Below the pieces are notes generated by a model. The model saw nothing but the letters and a program-made list of their open reading frames with translations, was not told where the DNA came from and did not search any database. Below, in pieces: positions 35,821-48,378 of a stretch of 64,000 nt of DNA. Made by a program: the position numbers and the translations under genes. How positions within the stretch are numbered: the stretch's first letter is position 1; the number at the start of each line of letters is the position of its first letter. The stretch is from assembly GCA_030267565.1 (NCBI GenBank), contig BRXU01000005.1, positions 4,281,501 through 4,345,500 on the forward strand, in the 5' to 3' direction. This stretch comes from Pleodorina starrii. Lineage: Eukaryota; Chlorophyta; Chlorophyceae; Chlamydomonadales; Volvocaceae.

Positions 35821-37961
35821 ATGGAGAACCTTTTCAATCGAGACGACGGCCCGCCGAGCATCTGGATTCCTGGAGTCGTTGATCAAACATCGCGTTTCCT
35901 ACCGGCTAACGAGGTATCGGGGACACTAAGGTTTGTGAATAAGGCGACAAGAAACCAATTTGCAGACAAAGTCACCGTGCTACTGTCACGTCCCGTGCGG
36001 CCGCAATTGTTTGCGCAATGCTGGGGCAGGCCGGGCGCCTTCGGGGCGCTCTCACTGAAGCAGCGGCGGAACTTTGTGTGCCTCGTAGCAGCTAGCGGCA
36101 GCGTCGACAACCTGCGCGTGGCCTTGGATAACGCCGGTCTGCTGCCAACGACGGAGCTGCTTGAGGCTGCTGCGAAGGCGGGCCAGCTGGAGGCGTGCGA
36201 GCTGCTGCGGGAGCGCGGCTGCCCCTGGGGCAACTCCCTGGCCTCAGCGGCTGAGGGTGGCCACAGGCACGTGTGCGAGTGGATGCTGGCAAGCGGCTGC
36301 CCGCATGTGCGGGCTGCCGTGTGCGCAGCTGCTCGGGGCGGCCACGAGGGCCTGATGCTCTGGCTGCTGGACCTAGTTCAGCAGCAAGGTGACCCTGCTG
36401 CCGCACACATTGACGCGGAGTACCTCTTGGAACATGTGGCGGCTGGCTTGGGCCTGGAGGCGCTGCAGCGGATGCACCATCAGTTGCTGGAGCGGCCAGC
36501 GCATCTGCAGCAGCAGGAGCAGGAGGACGAGCAGCAGGCGGAGCAGGAGGACGAGCAGCAGCAGGCGGAGCAGGAGGACGAGCAGCAGCAGGCGGAGCAG
36601 GAGGACGAGCAGCAGCAGGCGGAGGAGGACGTGGGGTGGGAGCAGCAAGTACTTGCACTGCTGAAGCACGGCTGGATTCTGGCGGCCGCAGCTGGCAGCC
36701 CCACGCCCGATTGGAAGGCCAAGGTGGAGTGGCTCGAGGGACTGGGCTATCCCCGCTTTGGCGATGCAAGCATTAGGGCCGCCAACATTGGCCCGGCTGG
36801 GAACGCGGTGGGCCGCTTGCAGTGGCTGCACGGCAGGGGATACCCCATGGAAGAATATGCGGCTAAGTTGGCAGCGGAAAACGGTGACTCGGCAGCCCTG
36901 CAGTTCCTGCTGGAGCAGGCGGGTGTTCTGACCCACGACATTGACTGTATGGAAGTGGCCTGGAAAGGCCACCTGGACATTCTCCAGTACCTCCACGGCC
37001 GTGGAAAGCCGCTTATTAATGCAATGGTTGCCCGCTCTGCGGCCAGCGGGGGCCATCTGCACGTGGTGGTCTGGGCGGTGGAGACCCTGGGCGTCACTCC
37101 GGATAACACGGGAGACCTGCTGGACCGGGCTGCCACTAGCGGCAACATTGAGCTGATGTCCTGGCTGCGGGACCGGGGCTGGGCCTGGGGCCACCAGGCT
37201 GTCGTTACCGCGGCCTTCTCCGGCCGCATGGAGGCTCTGGACTGGATTCTGGCGCATGGCGGCCATTTGCCGGTAAGTGCAATGTCATAGATTAGGACAT
37301 GCCGCCGAAGGACGGAGCGCTAGGCTTGCAGGTGAGTGGTGAGGGAAGTGTGAGGAGCTGCTGTCGCTGATGCATCACGTCAGCTTCATTCTGTGTCCGC
37401 CCACCCTGGAATGTCTGCAATCAATTGCACCTATGAACATGCAGAAGCCAAGGCTACATTTGTGGTATTTTTGGTACTGACCCCTCCCTTTGTAGTTATC
37501 ACTGATGCACACAACATCCTGCACAACTATTCTTTTCGCCCACATGCCCCGAAACACACACTCATATGCATACATTAACGAATGCATACATTTTTACGTG
37601 CATTTTGCAGAACAATGGCTCGCCCTTCTTGAATGCCGCTCGAAACGGCGACCTGGCCATGATCCTCCGCCTTCGCCAGCTGGGCTGCCCCCGGGACCCA
37701 GAGCTCCTGGAGTACTGCATTTTTCACGGCGTGCCCGTGCCCATTCTGCGGTTGTTGGTGGAGCTCGGCTGCCCCGTGGACGACTGCGCGAACGTGGCAG
37801 CAAGGGTGACATCGGAAATGCATCCCATGATGTATCGCAAGGCCCTGGAGGAGTGGCTGGTTGAGCTGCTGGTGCTGCTGATGCTGCAGCAGCAGCAGCA
37901 GCAGCAGCAGGAGTGGGCGCCGGAGTCACCAGCAGCGCAGCTCCTCCGCCTCAGTATATAG
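35821..37961 (+). CDS. F-box-like/ankyrin-type repeat protein, gene B
   Basis: Two exons, 35821-37272 and 37611-37961 (donor GCCG|GTAAGT, acceptor TTGCAG|AACAAT, phase 0), encode 600 residues. The layout matches gene A: MEN start, F-box-like segment (IPGVVDQTSRFLPANEVSGT), then ankyrin-type repeats. The spacer differs: gene A has Glu/Asp, while gene B has a Gln/Glu/Asp tract of repeated QQQAEQEDE units at about residues 232-270. The second exon extends further than in A and C and ends with a Gln run (CAG repeat near 37887-37910). The frame is open throughout, so this is probably the intact member. Likely role by family: substrate binding in an SCF-type ubiquitin ligase (inferred). Confidence 0.87.
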
Positions 37962-40360
37962 CGGCATCAGCAATCCAGCCGGCTGAAGCAGAAGCAACGG
38001 ACAGCCGCCACAGCAGGCCATCGGTAGAGGCGCAAGTACGAGTCAAGAACCTAACCAAGAGGGAGCATCCATTCAGCAAGTAGGTACAACTGGCCAACAC
38101 GACAGTGGCCCGTGATAATCGTTCGCCGCCGGCCAACGGATGCAAGTGTAGACTGATTGGCCGCTGATGACGGGGAGCGAGGCCGGGCGGGTGTTTCGTT
38201 CCTTACCAGGGTATATATGGGGTGCGTGTTGGATGTACCTCAAGGCCTGCATGCATTACCCTAACCGTTGCACAACGATCTGTACGATAGAGGGAGGAAC
38301 CCAGAAATAGTAATAAGATATTACGCCCGACCGGAGGCCGAGGCGTGGGTGAAGGGAGCAAAAGAGATGGGGTGACGTGTTTAGCCGGTTCCGGTCCTTC
38401 CTCGTTAAGCGGGAGTACGAACAGCGACAGGACAGTGCCGAGCGACGTGTTTCGTGGCCACTCGCGGCGGCTCGGATGTGCGCCCAGGCACGACGCCGCC
38501 GGTGTGGTCCGTCCGGCAGGGTCATGTTGTTGTATCCTGGGTGTACAATGAAAGTTGTCCTGGTCAGACAACCCCGGCTGGGTACCTATTACTGATAGGT
38601 CGTGGTACAATACATGTGGCGGGATTCGCTCCATCCGTCGGTTCTACGTGATCGATGACTTTTTCCTTACTTGTAATCTGCAATGGAGCACTCAACCGAT
38701 GTTTGCTAAAATTTCAGCGTGTTCCGTTTTGGTCGTGGAGACGGTTCTGACCCTTCGGGAACCGAATGGCAACCGACCAGGCTGCCTGAGGGTTTAGCCG
38801 GTCTATTACTAAATATCAGGCAGGAGGCCGCCACGCCGCGGGTACTCGAGATCGATAGGTTATATCTCCGGAACTAGCTAGAGCAACGGCACTGACCAAG
38901 CAAGTAACACCATTCAGAAGTGTCCAGGTGAGGGCCTGCCTCTGGGCGGGGATGGGCCCCGGTGGAGCGAGGGAGTACTTTGGGCGGAAGTACCACCCGC
39001 CGCGCGCCGTGCTTCCCAAGTGGGCACCGCCAGGCCCTCCTTTGGAAAGGGGCCGGGGCTAGCTGGATACGTATGCAACGCATGCATGCAGCTAAAAACG
39101 ACCATGTCTAAGCAAGCAAGCGAGGAAAGCCCAACGGTGTCCGACAGTAGTCCAGACAGGAATGAGTGATGAACCCGATGGAAGGAGAGCACAACGATCT
39201 GCAAAGACGCACGGCGGGGCGGTTCAGAGGTTAGATTTGAAGCCCCCAAACAAACGGTAGGTGACGAGCCCCGGTCTTCCACAACAATGGGTGTCACGTC
39301 AGATTCCTCAATGCCGAAGAAAAGGTGGGGCCCCTGTACATACGTACGGGCTGGTTACTTCCGTAGAGCACGAGTGACAACTGCTGGCTGGGCTGACGTT
39401 GCAAGTAAGCATCGGCCACAGACGTACGTAGGAAAGGTACCGCCCTCTCTACGAGGGCTCCGAGCGAGACTCACGGAGCTCCGAGAACCCGTGATGACTG
39501 CTGTCATCATGGGTCGTCATCATGGGTAGTAACGCTTGAGGTAGGGCTTGAGGGCTTGGGATGCGGCGTACCGTACCATGTTCCTCGCTAATACGATTCC
39601 TTATGAACGCATCTGCAAACGATCTGACCTAAAATTTGCATAGGGCGCTAGACGGCCCGGGCGCAGGCGTTCGACAGTTGTAGCTTGTTTGCAGATCGAA
39701 GGCATCAACCTACCGCCGCGATCTGCTGCACCCTAACATACATTTCCTTTGCACCGAAGGTCGACAAAAGTGGCGTTAACTGTGATATCCATTCTTTCCT
39801 ATCTCGTCCCTCCAATAATCTCAGCCACTCTTGCGCTATGACGACCTCGCCACCAATTCCAGCAGCAGCGGCGGCGGGGCCGCTCGCGGCCACGTCCTAC
39901 CAGCATATATCTGCCCGCGTTCTCGGCATTGCCGACAAGCTTCGGGAGCTGGGGGTCGACAAGGAGCTCGAGGTGCCCACGCTGGTCATCGCCGGTGACC
40001 AGTCTTCCGGGAAGTCGAGCGTTGTGGAGGCGATTGCGGGGGTGGCGCTGCCGCGTTCAGACGGCACCTGCACCCGCTGCCCGACCGAAGTACAGCTGAG
40101 GTACGGTGTTGATATGATGGATGGATGCGTGTATACCGCGTGTGTGCATACATACCGCCTCTGTCTTACACTGTCGCATCACCGAAGCCCCGGGACGTAG
40201 GGCACGTGCTCCACCACACGCAGCGACATCATCTGATTGCTGCTAGCTAGCCTTCTAGCTAGAAAGAAAGAAGGAAAAATGACAAGGAAATTGTACGCTG
40301 GACCGGAAGCCCTAGCGTGTGTTAAGGGAGCAGACGGATGCCTCTTCGGCGGGTACAGAC
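37790..40360. repeat. Segmental duplication, copy 2
   Basis: Partner of 29285-34265, without the DIRS-like insertion. It contains the upstream region and first exon of the intact dynamin gene. Confidence 0.85.
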
Positions 40361-42669
40361 CACTACCGCAGAAACGGCATTTTTGACTTGGATGGATTGC
40401 TTCACAGGTGGGTCTCCCGGGGCGGTGTTCAGCCGTGAAAATCCCCTCCAAGACAGATCCTGACAGATATCCTCAGCGCTTCTGAGCCAGGAGTATCTCT
40501 GGCCGTAGATACTCAGCAAAATAAGATAGCCACCCTGCTTCGTACGTAGGATTGCTGCTAGAAAGGGGGGGGGGCAGACTCGTTAATTTGCTGGGTTTCG
40601 TTCCAGACATGAGCGAGCTGCCCGTTATTACGTTGTTACCACTGCAGCAAGGTCAACCGTAATCTGTATGTACCCCGGCGTCTGTCTTCGAAGCGTGTGT
40701 ACGCATGTCGTGCACGGCTAGCATTTCCATGGCACCGGTCGGCTTGCCTACCTAGCAAACATCCTTCACCACTCGTGTAGCTGCCCTGATGCGTGGGCCA
40801 GATCAGCCCGAACGTAAGGCACGCGCCGTAAATGACTGTACCTGCCTGCTGACGTACCGTACATACATTAATTACGACTGTCGCAGGCGCAAACCCACTG
40901 TGGGCGGCGGCGGCAGCGGCTGGTCGGCAAAGGTCAAGCTGAGCCGAAGCTTCGATGTCGAGGGCAGGGAGCTCTCCGACAAGCCGCCTGTGGAGTTTTT
41001 CTGCGATGTCTCGGACGCTTCGCACATCACGGCCTGCGTCACCGCCGCGCAGGCAGTTCTGCTGAACCCCACGGCAGTCGAATCAGACCCTGGCAAGGCC
41101 AAGGCCTACGTGCCGGACCTGTCGGGACCGCAGCCAAAGCCGTCGACGGCGTTCAAGGCGCTGGGGGACGCCACACGCTACGAGCTGGGCTTTACGGCCA
41201 ACAAGGTGCGGCCATCAAGCAAGGCATGAATCTTGTGCCTGCATGCTGGTGGTGCGATAGGTGACTCCTCCCCGCTTGTTACGTACGCGCACTCGTACGC
41301 ACGCGCGCAGGTCGTGTTGGAGATTCTGGGCGCCGACGTGGACCTCACCATCATCGACCTGCCCGGTATCATCCACGATCACCCCAAGGGCAGGCACTAC
41401 GTGACAATGGTGGAACAGATGACAAAACAGAACCTGGCGCCCAAGCACCATATCATAGCCATGGCGCTGCCCGCGGGGCTGGATCCCGAAACCCAGGTAG
41501 GTACTGTAGGCGGCCGAGGGCTCACTCATGTACACGACATGTGTGACGAGCACATACACACAGATAGATCGGCGCCTGCAATCAACGGCATGTAGACCCA
41601 TGCGTCAGGGTGGCTATCTTTTTTTGCTGAGTATCTACGGTCAGACGGAGATACTCCTGGCTCAGAAGCGCTGAGAGTATCTGTCAGGATCTGTCTAGCT
41701 AGGAGGGGAGGTTCCCGGCTGAACACGGCAGCCCCGCCGGGAGATATCATGCCCACCTGCTGTGAGGCCGGATTATCTAAACCTTCAGCTTTTCGTTTGC
41801 ACGGCAAACGTATCTTCATGTTTTCGAATATATATTCATATCTTGAGATAGCCACCCTGCCACGCAGCCGGCGTTACAGCACACGAGTCTTCACGCAATC
41901 TGCTTGGCAAATGTGTGCATGTTGCTTTTTGTGTTGCATGGGTGGGGCGGGGTGCGTGCCCCATACATACATGAACAAAACAACCCTACCGAGCCTGTGG
42001 CCAAAAGAACGGTAGTCAAATTAATGCCGCACATACAGCAGGAGAGAAAACTGGAAAACTAGCGACAAAAACGAAGGGGCAATAGCATTGCGGTGGTCCC
42101 AAATGCGTTCCAGCATCCTCGTCAGACTGGATGGCTCACCTTTCATCGCTTCATCCATACCGCCAAATAAACCGGGGGACCCTCGCGGGGATGTCCCTGC
42201 TTGTAAGCAGGGCACTCCATCGACACAAATACATGCGTCTCGCTCGTCCTGCCTCTGCTTGACTGCTCGAATCGCAGCAGTGGCATCTCCGTTCAGCCCT
42301 TCGAATATGTATCCTGTCCACATATTGGCAATCAAATGTCTGACTGCGGATAGATAGATGCCGACTGGATTGAATGGGCTTATAAACTGCTGTACGTGTG
42401 CGTGTCGGAGGGTGTCGGTTAATTGTTTGGGAGTGTATGTCATCAGCTGCTGCTACACCTGGTACGTGTATGTAGATAAGGAATGGTTTAAAATCCTGTG
42501 TGCAGGCCATCCGGTTGTGGGTGCGGGAGGTGGACCCTGCCGGCGACAGGAGTATCGGCATCATCACCAAGCCGGACACCATTTCGGAGAGGGAAACTAC
42601 CGCATATGGCAAGCTGGTCAAGCTTGTCAGCGGCGGCAACCATTTCGGAAGTCATGCGACATCAGGTAA

Positions 42670-42703
<34 letters not shown>

Positions 42704-45700
42704 CATAGATAGAAACGGGACCCCAAGGTATGGTATCAGCTTTTTCGATGCATGCCGAAAATGGCTCGGCCCCGGTTCCAGGCAGGGGCGGGGCGAATGC
42801 TTCATCAGGGGCAGTATGTACGGACACCTGTTGATCAGATACGATCGGATATCTCGGATACACCTTTGGGTTGGGTGCAGTCACATATACCATATCACTG
42901 GCATTCCCTCCGTCTATCCCGGAAGAATTCTTGATTGGAGCATGCATGCGAGTCATCTTAGGGGCCAGTTGGGTGACGACTTACGATTGCACCGCTGATG
43001 ATGAGGCGGGCCGCTTGTTTGCCAACTCCACATTAGCAAGGGCTATATGTCCCAATTGGGTGAGACCTCGCTAAGTATTCTTGTGATGTGAGTGGGGACA
43101 GTGGAGAAGGAGCCAGACCCGCATACATGATGACCCCTTGACCCGCCACCTTCAGTTCCAGCACGCATCTGTCCACCAACCTCTCCCATGCATGACATGT
43201 ATATATCATTGCCTGTTGCAGACCTGGCCGCTGCACTCGGCGACCATACACAGCTGCAGCACGGTTACTACGTGGTCCGCAACCCGGGCCAGGAGGAGCT
43301 GGAGGCCGGCATCACCTTTGCGGCGGCACGTGAGGCAGAGGCGCGCTACTTTGCGGAAAACATCCACTGGGCCCACGCCACCGTGAAGTCACCGGCGCTA
43401 GCGCATCGCCTGGGCACCAAGAACCTCCGGGACGGGCTCAGCGCGCTTCTTGTGGCCGCCATTGAGTCACAGCTGCCGTTAATGCGCCGTACCGCACGCG
43501 AGTGCCTCAACCGGCTGGAGGAGGAAATCGCTCGCCTGCCGCCACCACCCAGCTCCACCGACGCCCTGCACGAGCTGCGTGGCATGCTGCGCTCAGTGGA
43601 GGTGTTGTTGGACAAAGATGTCCACGCGACGGGCTCGGGAGAGAAGATATTCTACCAGCGCGTGCAGCAGGTGTACCGGCTGTACGGTGAGAGCGTGATT
43701 CGCAGCACACCAGCCTTCGTCGTGGGGCTCACCCTCGTGACCTCTCTGGCGGATGGCGACAAGGCTTTCCTGTCCGCTGGGAGCAAGCAGCAGCTGGAGC
43801 CGGCATGGCGTGATGGCGAGGTTCAACTGGAGATGTACGGTGGAGTGACGACAGAGGTGGAGGCGGCTCGGGCCCTAGCTGAGAATAAGGACCTTCAGCA
43901 GCGCCTGGAGGCGGCCTTGTTCCCGGGGAAGCACATGACACTGGAGGAGGTGACGGCCCTGCATCGGAGGTATCTGGGCAACGAGCTGCCGGGCTTCAGC
44001 TCGTACGACACGCTGGTGGAGCTGATCCGCGCATTCAAGGGCCAATGGGCAGACCATGCTGCCAAGTGCCTGGAGGATGTGGCAGCATTGACGCAGGAGC
44101 AAGCCGCCGCAGTGGTAACGGAGCTGTTTGGCCGCTATCCCAAGGCGCTGCGCTTCATCCGGTGCGTTAGTTGGCTAGCTTGCTTGTGTGCACTATTAGT
44201 AAGAGGGACGACGGAGTCGTCTGCATACATCCTTCCGCCGTATATCGTGCTTCACGTACGCCTAATTAACAAGCCGCAACGGCATGTAGATAGGTTCATC
44301 GTGTAAGTATTGGAGTGTGTATTTGTGTGTTACACGGTTGGGGGTGCGTGCCACATACATGAACAAATTAACCCTTATGTATGAGCCGGGGGTCCGAGGC
44401 GACTAAAACGCCTAACTAACGTGCACGCACGGTAGTCAAATACCGCACAGTAGGAGAAGAGGAATCGGGCCATCAAAAGGGGCGAAGAGTATATGCCTTC
44501 CCGATAACCTGCCTATAACGACCCATTCTTCTACCTATTTATTTGCAGCCGAAAGCTGATTCGTTGCTCAGAGTGGGCATGCATCTGCGTGCAGCTAGAA
44601 TGCAGCTAGCCGGCGAGCGTGATTATACATGCCTGTACATTTGTCTCCTTGATTGACAGGACGGAACGCCTGCTGCCTGCCACGCACCGCCCGTGCATAC
44701 GCAGCTCCGCCATGTCGCAGCACATCGACACGCTTACCGCCGAGGCTGCCAAGGAGATCAGGGCCCTGACGGACATCGAGGACCGGGACATCTTTACCCT
44801 GAACGACCACTACTTCAGCAGCCAGTTCACGATTTTCCTCGGCCGCCTGAAGCGCGCCTACATCAAGGGCCCCAGCCTGGATTACTCCACAATAAACCAG
44901 GTGCAGTATTTTCACAGTAGTGAACAACCTCTTAAGTCTGCTGCGTACGGCAAAGCGAGATGCCCCACACCCGTTTACAAATCCTGGACACACACCCCGC
45001 CATTTATAATTGTCTTCCCGCGCTTGGGAAAGGTGCAACTAATAAAGGAAACCGCCGCCATATCACTTCTGCGGCTGCGTTATGCACGGCGAACCGCGTC
45101 GCCGCTTGCTACTCTCCATGCCGGAAGAAATCAAACACCGTCTCGGTGCTCCGCAAACTCGCTGTTGGTCGCCTGTACCTCTTGACCCTTGAGCTATTCT
45201 CCCTGACATCCCCCATTCGAAGGTCTTTCGCGACAAGTAGGTTTGCCTTCCCCTGCGCCACAAACCGCCTTTTCGGAGGGAAACCCAAAATAATGTTTCG
45301 TTTGCCGTTAGCGCCCAGCAGCCGCCATAAGATCTATGGATTTACCACTTCCAGTGTGATGTATTACAAAGCATGCTGTACGATAGAGGGAAGATAACGC
45401 TACGATCGCTCGTTAACCGCCGCCGCCGCCGCTTGTGTTGCATTGTATGCATGGCTCCACGTACATTATTCGTGCTGCAGGTGCAAAACCTGCTGGGTCA
45501 GCTGGCTACCTTTGGCTACACGTTCCGCACGTGTGATGAACTCCTCACCTGCCAGCCGACCCCGGTTGACGACGAGCTGCGCATGATGGCGGCCTGCCTG
45601 GCGTACTTCAAGGTGCGTTTGTGTGCGTGCATATATATCGTCGGGTCTCGACCGTCCCTCCTATCGAGGTATGGACAAAGGTCCGTTGCTTGCCCAAAGA

Positions 45701-47522
45701 TACGCACCGACGCAATCTTTTTGCGAATAAATTATTAACTGTTTGGGGCCTCGCAAAGTGTCAAACAAAACTCGGAAGGGTCCCTCGCAAATATTTAAAG
45801 TTTCACAAAACCCTCCCAAGGCATCTCGCAAATTCTTCTCGCAAATAAGAATTATTTGCCGCGAGCTGCGGGTGGTGGGGCCGCTGTGGGGGCCGGCGGG
45901 GAAGGGTTACCGGGGCTATGGTGGGCACGGCCGGTCGGGGAGTAGAGGCGGCGACGGCGGTGGAGCCAACGGGGGCCGGCCCGTCCCAGCCGGCAAGGGG
46001 TCGTGGCAGGCGGAGAGGAAGGGCAGCGGGGTGAGCGGGTGGACAAGAGGGGGGCCGGGAACGCGGGAAGGCCACTGCGAAAGGCAAGCAGCCCAAGGCC
46101 AAGCCCGTGGCTGATGGGTGGATGCGTGGGTTTTGGGGCGGATGGGTGGCGTGAAGCAGGTCTGGCATCCGGTATGTCCGATTCCTTCAGTAGAATGCAA
46201 TGCCTTTGCGCTGACGATAAGATGCGAATTAACTTGTACATTCGGCTCAAGATCTCGCAAATTTTAAAAGTTTACGAATAAACTCATACCGGCGCCTCGC
46301 AAAATAATAGCGTTTACATATCCAAAACTTAAACATTTTGTGGCCTCACAAAATAACCGCGTCGCAAAAAGATTGCGTCGGTACGGGTACGTAAGAACAC
46401 CTCATATGATGCTCACCGTAGCTATCAATCTCGTCATCAAGCAAGATCAAGCCGTCAGAACCAGGGTGGCTATCTTAAGGTATGGATATATATTCGGGAC
46501 AGAATATTGGAAATCAGAAGATAATTTTTCCGTGGAAAAAGCTGAACGTTTATATAATCCGGCCTCACAGGTGGGCATGAGATCTCCCGGGGCCGTGTTT
46601 AGCCGGGAAATTCCCCCCTAGACAGATCCTGACAGATACTCTCAGCGCTTCTGAGCCAGGAGTATCTCTGGCCGTAGATAATCAGCAAAATAAGATAGCC
46701 ACCCTGGTCAGAACAATTACGTGAGACGCTGGGATAGTGTGCGTCAAGCTCGCCATTGCATTGCGTAGAACCAAAACACCGCACACGCCGTACCGAACCA
46801 AAGATTGACGACTGTCGCCGAACTACTGAACGGCAAAAAACGCGAAGGATATGAAGAACCAACCAAGCCATGCATATATTTTCTTTCAGAGACGACTGGG
46901 TCCGCCAGTGATCGCGCCAGTGATTGCGCCAGTGATCCGCGGCCCCATACCAACGGCACTCGACCGCACACAACCACAACACCCCATCATTCCAATAACC
47001 TCTTTCCAGTAAATCCGACATTACCAGTGTGTGTGTAACGTACATACAGTTGCAAGAAACGATCGAGGGACTGAACGGACGGATCCGAAGTGCAGCTATC
47101 GCTAGCCCAGCCAGGAACTGTTTCATGTTTGATCCCCTGTGCGCGGGCTGCTAGCTGTAGGCGTGGGCATTGTGGGCCGTTGGAATGGGTAGGCCTGCTA
47201 AGGACCGGGGGTTATAATCAGTGGTGAACAGAACATGCAGGTCAGGACACGCAACTTAACAGGCCAAAGCACGTCGGTAGGCGGAAATACGTACGCAAGC
47301 CGCTTTATTATTTAGTAGTGAAGGCCATGCTCAGGCATACCATGCTATGCAAGCATCCAGTAAATAGAGTGTAGATCGTATCGGTTGCATTGGATGCCCC
47401 CCTGATGCCCCCACCAATCGTGTCCATCGATTTTATGACACTTGGTATATATAATGATCTTGGGCCCTCGGCTCGTATGGGTTTTTTGTTCATGAGAGGG
47501 GCACGCACCCCCAACCATGTAA

Positions 47523-47556
<34 letters not shown>

Positions 47557-48378
47557 ATGATCTTCGGTACACGCACGTAAACCGACGTACGCACCTCGCT
47601 GCAGGTCTCGTTCAAACGCATCCAGGACGGGGTGCCCCTGCACATCCGGAGCTTCCTGCTTCGCCAGCTGGTGAGCCATCAGGGGTTGGAGGACGCAGTG
47701 CTGCGGCACCTCAGCGCCAAGACCGGCAGCGGCGGCCAGCGAATGGAGGCGGCACTCCAGGGAAGGACGAGTGCGGGCTTGGAGGAAGGTATGATTTGAA
47801 GTTGAAGGGTTTGCTCTAGGTCAGGGAAAGTCGTGGCAGTTATCACAGCACGCAGGCGGCGGTAATGTGACTTATTATTGAGAGCATTATTAGGCTATAC
47901 AGACTAATTTCAGGCTGCAGGCATGTATTAAGACCTAATAAGGCTGCAGGCATGTATGCTGGGTCGTTGCGGCCCTACCATTGAACCTTGGAAACTCCTT
48001 TCCTTGGGTAAGGCTAGATAGACACATAACAAGCAAAACCTATCCTACCGGGGGGGGGAGGCTGACTAGAATCGCAAGGTAAGTTCATTAGTCAATCAGT
48101 CGGTTTGGTTTCGGGGGTTAAAATGATAACTTTAGATGACATGTTCGAAGTGAGACACCAACGAATGTGCCAACCCCCGCCTCGCCCCTGATCCGCCTTA
48201 CTTCGTTATAGCGGCCAAGGAGCTCCTGGTGGAAGAGGAGGGCCTGGCGCAGCAACGGGTGCAGCTGAAGGGGCTGGAGCGGCGGCTGAGGGAGGCGCTG
48301 GAGGTGCTGGACGGCGATGGTGACGTCTTCCAGTTCACCATCGCTCCGCAGCAGGAGACGCAGTCTGCTAGCGTCTAG
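39838..48378 (+). CDS. Dynamin-family large GTPase (Mx/DRP4-like)
   Basis: Nine exons join in perfect phase: 39838-40100, 40887-41205, 41311-41496, 42506-42665, 43222-44161, 44660-44900, 45481-45612, 47605-47788 and 48212-48378. They give 863 residues. GTPase motifs are complete: P-loop GDQSSGKS (residues 53-60), switch threonine in GTCTRCP (Thr79), DLPG (210-213), TKPD (277-280), and a later VRNPGQEE segment. A helical middle/stalk region follows, then a C-terminal GED-like region (FKRIQDGVPLHIRSFLLRQL) and a coiled stretch. There is no PH domain or proline-rich tail, so it fits the Mx/DRP4 side of the family rather than classical dynamin. Such proteins self-assemble on membranes and hydrolyse GTP. 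Introns 1, 3, 6 and 7 hold transposon copies. The upstream region and exon 1 are also duplicated at 32.4-34.3 kb. Confidence 0.93.
40365..40537. mobile_element. hAT-type MITE, truncated copy (dynamin intron 1)
   Basis: This matches the right part of the MITEs at 46462 and 57083, from CACAGGTGGG through GACAGATCCTGACAGATA to the terminal AAGATAGCCACCCTG. The left inverted repeat is missing. Confidence 0.75.
41606..41859. mobile_element. hAT-type MITE (dynamin intron 3)
   Basis: About 254 bp run from CAGGGTGGCTATC to GATAGCCACCCTG, with the conserved interior in the orientation opposite to the copy at 46462. The flanking 8-mers CCATGCGT and CCACGCAG match at only five positions, so any target duplication has decayed. 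Confidence 0.8.
41925..42040. repeat. Intron repeat, copy 1 (introns 3, 5 and 7 of dynamin)
   Basis: Wording like GGGGTGCGTGCCCCATACAT, ATGAACAAA, AACGGTAGTCAAAT and CCGCACA is shared with 44325-44465 (same orientation) and, in part, 47455-47545 (reversed). Confidence 0.65.
42671..42701. repeat. AT microsatellite
   Basis: About fifteen AT units lie just inside intron 4 of the dynamin gene. Confidence 0.95.
44325..44465. repeat. Intron repeat, copy 2
   Basis: Intron 5 copy of the sequence described at 41925-42040. Confidence 0.65.
44935..45296. mobile_element. Deletion derivative of the DIRS-like element
   Basis: In dynamin intron 6, the left 200 bp match 30052-30245 (TCTGCTGCG, CCCCACACCCGTTTACAAA, GCCGCTTGCTACTCTCC) and the right 170 bp match 32275-32432 (TCGGTGCTCCGCA, GCGCCACAAACCGC). 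The whole interior is missing. Confidence 0.75.
45706..46382. mobile_element. DNA transposon with 21-bp perfect terminal inverted repeats
   Basis: The termini at 45706-45726 and 46362-46382 are exact reverse complements, beginning ACCGACGCAATC. Subterminal TCGCAAA/TTTGCGA motifs recur on both sides of a G-rich core without a transposase. The target duplication is unclear. It lies in dynamin intron 7. A relic with the same TTTGCGA motifs and GCGTCGGT end lies at 57405-57492. Confidence 0.8.
46462..46706. mobile_element. hAT-type MITE with intact 8-bp target duplication
   Basis: This 245-bp element begins CAGGGTGGCTATCTTA and ends TAAGATAGCCACCCTG. It is flanked on both sides by GTCAGAAC (46454-46461 and 46707-46714). 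Eight-base duplications with CAGGG-type ends are the mark of hAT transposons. There is no coding capacity. It lies in dynamin intron 7. Confidence 0.92.
47455..47553. repeat. Intron repeat, copy 3 (inverted), with AC run
   Basis: Reverse complement of the GGTTGGGGGTGCGTGCC...CATGAACAAA sequence of introns 3 and 5, followed by an AC microsatellite at about 47526-47553. Confidence 0.65.

Noticed and set aside
36373..37266. A long minus-strand ORF opposite gene B
   Set aside because: It is the antisense shadow of a conserved ankyrin-type exon; similar shadows lie opposite gene C and the dynamin exon 43222-44161.
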